64,000 nucleotides of DNA from contig NZ_RAWM01000021.1 in the NCBI RefSeq assembly GCF_003668875.1, forward strand, positions 1 through 64,000, given 5' to 3'. The notes under the pieces are model-generated. The model made no database searches. It was not told where the DNA came from and saw only the letters and a list, made by a program, of their open reading frames with translations. The stretch comes from Corallococcus interemptor. GTDB lineage: Bacteria > Myxococcota > Myxococcia > Myxococcales > Myxococcaceae. Positions 61,969-64,000 of the stretch are shown in pieces. Numbering within the stretch: the first letter of the stretch is position 1; each line of letters starts with the position of its first letter. A program made the translations under genes and the position numbers.

Positions 61969-63048
61969 ATGTTCCGCCCCTGTCCCATGCTCCTCGTCTC
62001 CGCCGTGCTGCTGGCGGGCGGCTGTTCCTCGTCGAAGAAGGCGGAGGCGCCGCGCACGGACCACGCGTCGCTCTACGGGGAGGACGCGGCCTGGGCGGTG
62101 GGCGTCACGCAGTCGCTGACGTACGAGGACCCGGTCCGCCGCCGCACGCTGAAGCCGCTGGTCTGGTACCCGGTGGCGCCCGGCACGCCGATGGACAACC
62201 GCGCGCCGTCGGACGTGTTCAAGCCGTTCTACGGAGCGAAGGACGCACCGCTGTCGGACGCACGGGAGCGCTGGCCGGTGGTGCTGCTGTCGCACGGCAG
62301 CGGGGGCTCGGTGATGGACCTGTCCTGGTTCGGTTCGAACCTGGCGGCGCACGGCTTCGTCGTGGTGGGGCTGAACCATCCGGGCAACACCTTCGGCGAC
62401 ACGAGCCCGGAGGGCTTCGCGCGCGCCTACGAGCGCCCGCAGGACTTCACGGTCGTCCTGGACCACCTGCTGAAGGACCCGAAGTGGGGCCCGCGAGTGG
62501 ATCCGGAGCGCATCGGCGCGGCGGGACACTCGATGGGCGGCTACACGGCGTTGGCGCTGGTGGGGCTGAACCTGAACCTGGAGTGGATTGAGAAGCGCTG
62601 CAAGACGCCAGGAACCCGCGAGGAGATTGGCTGCGAGGGCCTGCGAGACGTGGACTACAGCCGCATCGACATGAAGCGCGCGCGAGCGTCGTACCTGGAT
62701 CCGCGGGTGAAGGCCGCGTTCGCGATGGCGCCGGGCATGGCCGCTTCGTTCGAAGCGCGGGACACCGCCGACATCCAGAAGCCGGTGGCGCTGGTGCTCG
62801 CGAAGGGAGATGAGCTGATGCCGCACGAAGGGCACGGCATGCACCTGGCAGGACTGCTGCCGGCCGCGACGACCGTGGTGCTCGAAGACGCCGGCCACTT
62901 CACGTTCCTGCCCGAGTGCTACCCGAAGGGCTTCGACGTCATCGCGATGCTGTGCCGGGACCCGGTGGCGGGGACGCGTCCGGCTTCGCATGCGCGCACG
63001 AACGCGGAAGGCGTGGCGTTCTTCCGCCGCACGCTCGACGTGCGCTGA
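61969..63048 (+). CDS. Alpha/beta-hydrolase lipoprotein, copy 2
   Basis: 359 residues from the ATG at 61969; an in-frame GTG-type start 33 bases upstream lacks a good ribosome site. The signal MFRPCPMLLVSAVLLAGGC (Cys19 lipobox AGGC) is followed by SSSKKAEAPRTDHA. RWPVVLLSHGSGGSVMDLSW, RIGAAGHSMGGYTALALVGLNLNLEW, the Cys-bearing insertion EKRCKTPGTREEIGCEGLRDVDYSRIDMKRARAS, LVLAKGDELMPHEGHGMH and LEDAGHFTFLPE retain all catalytic features of copy 1. It ends 4 bases before the convergent dtd stop. Confidence 0.75.
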   Translation: MFRPCPMLLVSAVLLAGGCSSSKKAEAPRTDHASLYGEDAAWAVGVTQSLTYEDPVRRRTLKPLVWYPVAPGTPMDNRAPSDVFKPFYGAKDAPLSDARERWPVVLLSHGSGGSVMDLSWFGSNLAAHGFVVVGLNHPGNTFGDTSPEGFARAYERPQDFTVVLDHLLKDPKWGPRVDPERIGAAGHSMGGYTALALVGLNLNLEWIEKRCKTPGTREEIGCEGLRDVDYSRIDMKRARASYLDPRVKAAFAMAPGMAASFEARDTADIQKPVALVLAKGDELMPHEGHGMHLAGLLPAATTVVLEDAGHFTFLPECYPKGFDVIAMLCRDPVAGTRPASHARTNAEGVAFFRRTLDVR

Positions 63049-63052
63049 GGCC

Positions 63053-63514
63053 TCAGGCCGGAGCGGCGGCCTTCGGCGGGCTCTCCAGGAGGATGGTGAC
63101 CGGCCCGTCGTTCACGAGCGCGACCTTCATGTCCGCGGCGAAGATGCCCGTGCCCACGGTGAGGCCTCGCTGGCGCAGCGCTTCGCAGGCTCGCTCGTAG
63201 AGGGCCTTGGCCGCGACGGGCTCCATCGCGTCGATGAAGCTGGGCCGGCGGCCCTTGCGCGCGTCGCCGTAGAGGGTGAACTGGCTCACGACGATGAGGT
63301 GCTTGGAGGTGTCCTCCAGCGACAGGTTCATCTTGCCGTCGGCGTCCTCGAAGATGCGCAGCGTGGCCAGCTTCTCCACCATCCACGTGAGGTCCGCGTC
63401 GGTGTCGCCCTTGCCCACGCCCAGCAGCACGAGCAGGCCCGGACCCATCTCGCTCACGCGCTTGCCGTCCACCGTCACCGACGCTTCCAGTACGCGCTGC
63501 ACCACGGCCTTCAT
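63053..63514 (-). CDS. dtd: D-aminoacyl-tRNA deacylase Dtd
   Basis: 153 residues, the usual size. [37 protein letters not shown] is the family start. The active-site elements [17 protein letters not shown] and [12 protein letters not shown] (NxGPVT Gly-cis-Pro motif) are intact. It removes D-amino acids (and Gly from mischarged tRNA-Ala) from tRNA in the cytoplasm. Separated by 53 bases from the downstream end of the ABC permease gene on the same strand. Confidence 0.95.
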   Translation of the reverse strand: MKAVVQRVLEASVTVDGKRVSEMGPGLLVLLGVGKGDTDADLTWMVEKLATLRIFEDADGKMNLSLEDTSKHLIVVSQFTLYGDARKGRRPSFIDAMEPVAAKALYERACEALRQRGLTVGTGIFAADMKVALVNDGPVTILLESPPKAAAPA

Positions 63515-63567
63515 GTGTTCGTCACCTCCGCCCCTGCTTCCTGCCAGGGACGCCCGGGGCCTTCAAG

Positions 63568-64000
63568 TCACCGTCCCTCGTGGCGCGGATCCATCGCGTC
63601 ACGCAGCGCATCGCCCAGCAGGTTGAAGCCCAGCACCGTGACCGCCAGCGCGATGCCGGGAAACAGGGCCACGTGCGGTGCCACCAGCAGGTACTGCGTC
63701 CCCTGGTCCACCAGCGCGCCCCACGACGGTGTGCCCGGTGGGACGCCCAGCCCCAGGAAGCTCAGGGACGCCTCCGCGACGATGGCGCCCGGCAGCGCGA
63801 ACGTCGCCTGCACGAGCAGCGGCCCCGCCGCGTTGGGCAACAGGTGCCGCACCAGGATGCGGCCCGGCCCGCTCCCCAGGGCCCGAGCCGCCTGCACATA
63901 GTCCCGTTCGCGCAGGGTCAGCACCTGTGCACGCGTCAGCCGCGCGTAGCCCGTCCACCCGGTGAACGACAACGCGAACACCACGTTGGCGAGGCTGGGC
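63568..64000 (-). CDS. Oligopeptide/dipeptide-type ABC permease, 3' part (OppC/DppC-like)
   Basis: Truncated by the window end: the coding frame runs on past 64000 without a start. At least 143 residues are visible. PSLANVVFALSFTGWTGYARLTRAQVLTLRERDYVQAARALG is followed by ILVRHLLPNAAGPLLVQATFALPGAIVAEASLSFLGLGVPPGTPSWGALV, including the EAA-like loop of BPD permeases, and FPGIALAVTVLGFNLLGDALRDAMDP at the end. Family DppC/OppC/NikC is clear; the substrate is not. It probably continues an ABC import operon on the minus strand. Confidence 0.88.
   Translation of the reverse strand, partial: PSLANVVFALSFTGWTGYARLTRAQVLTLRERDYVQAARALGSGPGRILVRHLLPNAAGPLLVQATFALPGAIVAEASLSFLGLGVPPGTPSWGALVDQGTQYLLVAPHVALFPGIALAVTVLGFNLLGDALRDAMDPRHEGR

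Larger units (their letters stand above)
60817..63048 (+). repeat. Tandem duplication of an alpha/beta-hydrolase lipoprotein gene
   Basis: Copies at 60817-61893 and 61969-63048 encode proteins with the same signal, GHSMGG, insertion and C-terminal layout. Runs such as RWPVVLLSHGSGG, AAGHSMGGYTALALVG and FAMAPGMA are identical. The intervening 75 bases are unrelated to the leader of copy 1. Confidence 0.8.

Noticed and set aside
60532-62991. 819-codon minus-strand frame over the hydrolase pair
   Set aside because: Antisense shadow; its internal repetition merely reflects the tandem duplication on the plus strand.

Overview
The window is very GC-rich, tightly packed chromosomal DNA from a deltaproteobacterial-type predator, most likely a myxobacterium of the Corallococcus/Myxococcus group. 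The grounds are third-position GC so high that many genes carry long antisense open frames, frequent GTG/TTG starts, ATGA/GTGA stop-start overlaps, a PilY1/minor-pilin cluster next to a Wzc tyrosine kinase with a large Wzx/Wzy-type polysaccharide locus, and many small lipoproteins. This gene order fits my memory of the Myxococcus xanthus region that holds one of its minor-pilin/PilY1 clusters followed by the biosurfactant polysaccharide (BPS) genes. The genus and the synteny are inferences. I saw no rRNA, tRNA, CRISPR array, insertion sequence or prophage. No gene-free stretch exceeds 300 bases; the longest (54066-54318) lies upstream of rpoN.

Layout. 1-7840 (+): a ferritin-like DUF2383 protein, formimidoylglutamate deiminase (HutF), three tandem paralogous two-domain lipoproteins with a ChaN/TIKI-like GELHGT domain, and acetylornithine deacetylase. 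7855-12209 (-): mfd and a DUF2652 cyclase-fold protein. 12377-21283 (-): type IVa pilus tip cluster with PilX-, PilW-, PilV- and FimU-like minor pilins, a Ca2+-loop-bearing PilY1, and a cytochrome c that has lost the usual distal Met. A near-consensus sigma-54 promoter precedes this cluster. Just upstream lie a Gly/Lys-rich small exported protein and an ordinary cytochrome c. 21330-24301 (-): a GT-C-like membrane protein and a GT2-methyltransferase fusion.

24523-49172: polysaccharide locus. A Wzc/BY-kinase, GTs and a Wzy-like polymerase read rightward to 31800. They converge on a leftward Wzx-led GT operon (38559 to 31805) that includes a GT-HEAT-repeat fusion. Rightward again come a ROK glucokinase, a WecA-like initiating transferase, two NTP_transf_5 nucleotidyltransferase-fold proteins (one apparently dead), UDP-glucose dehydrogenase, an acyltransferase-3 protein and a second Wzy_C polymerase with a TPR-like tail. 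Together they could supply precursor, lipid-linked initiation, assembly, flipping, polymerisation, length control and acylation.

49180-54065: a YbaK-family deacylase, AstB, then a compact envelope operon lpxL-lptC-lptA-lptB. 54319-59843: rpoN, its terminator, three inserted genes (GNAT, lipoprotein, SDR), then long-form hpf and ptsN. The classical lptB-rpoN-hpf-ptsN order is therefore kept but split. 59867-64000: a hypothetical protein, two tandem alpha/beta-hydrolase lipoproteins, dtd, and the 3' part of an oligopeptide-type ABC permease cut by the window end.

Functional thread: sigma-54 itself, a sigma-54-type promoter on the pilus-tip cluster and a near-match ahead of rpoN all occur in one window, alongside surface polysaccharide, LPS transport and pilus-tip genes. 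The region is largely a cell-surface and motility neighbourhood.
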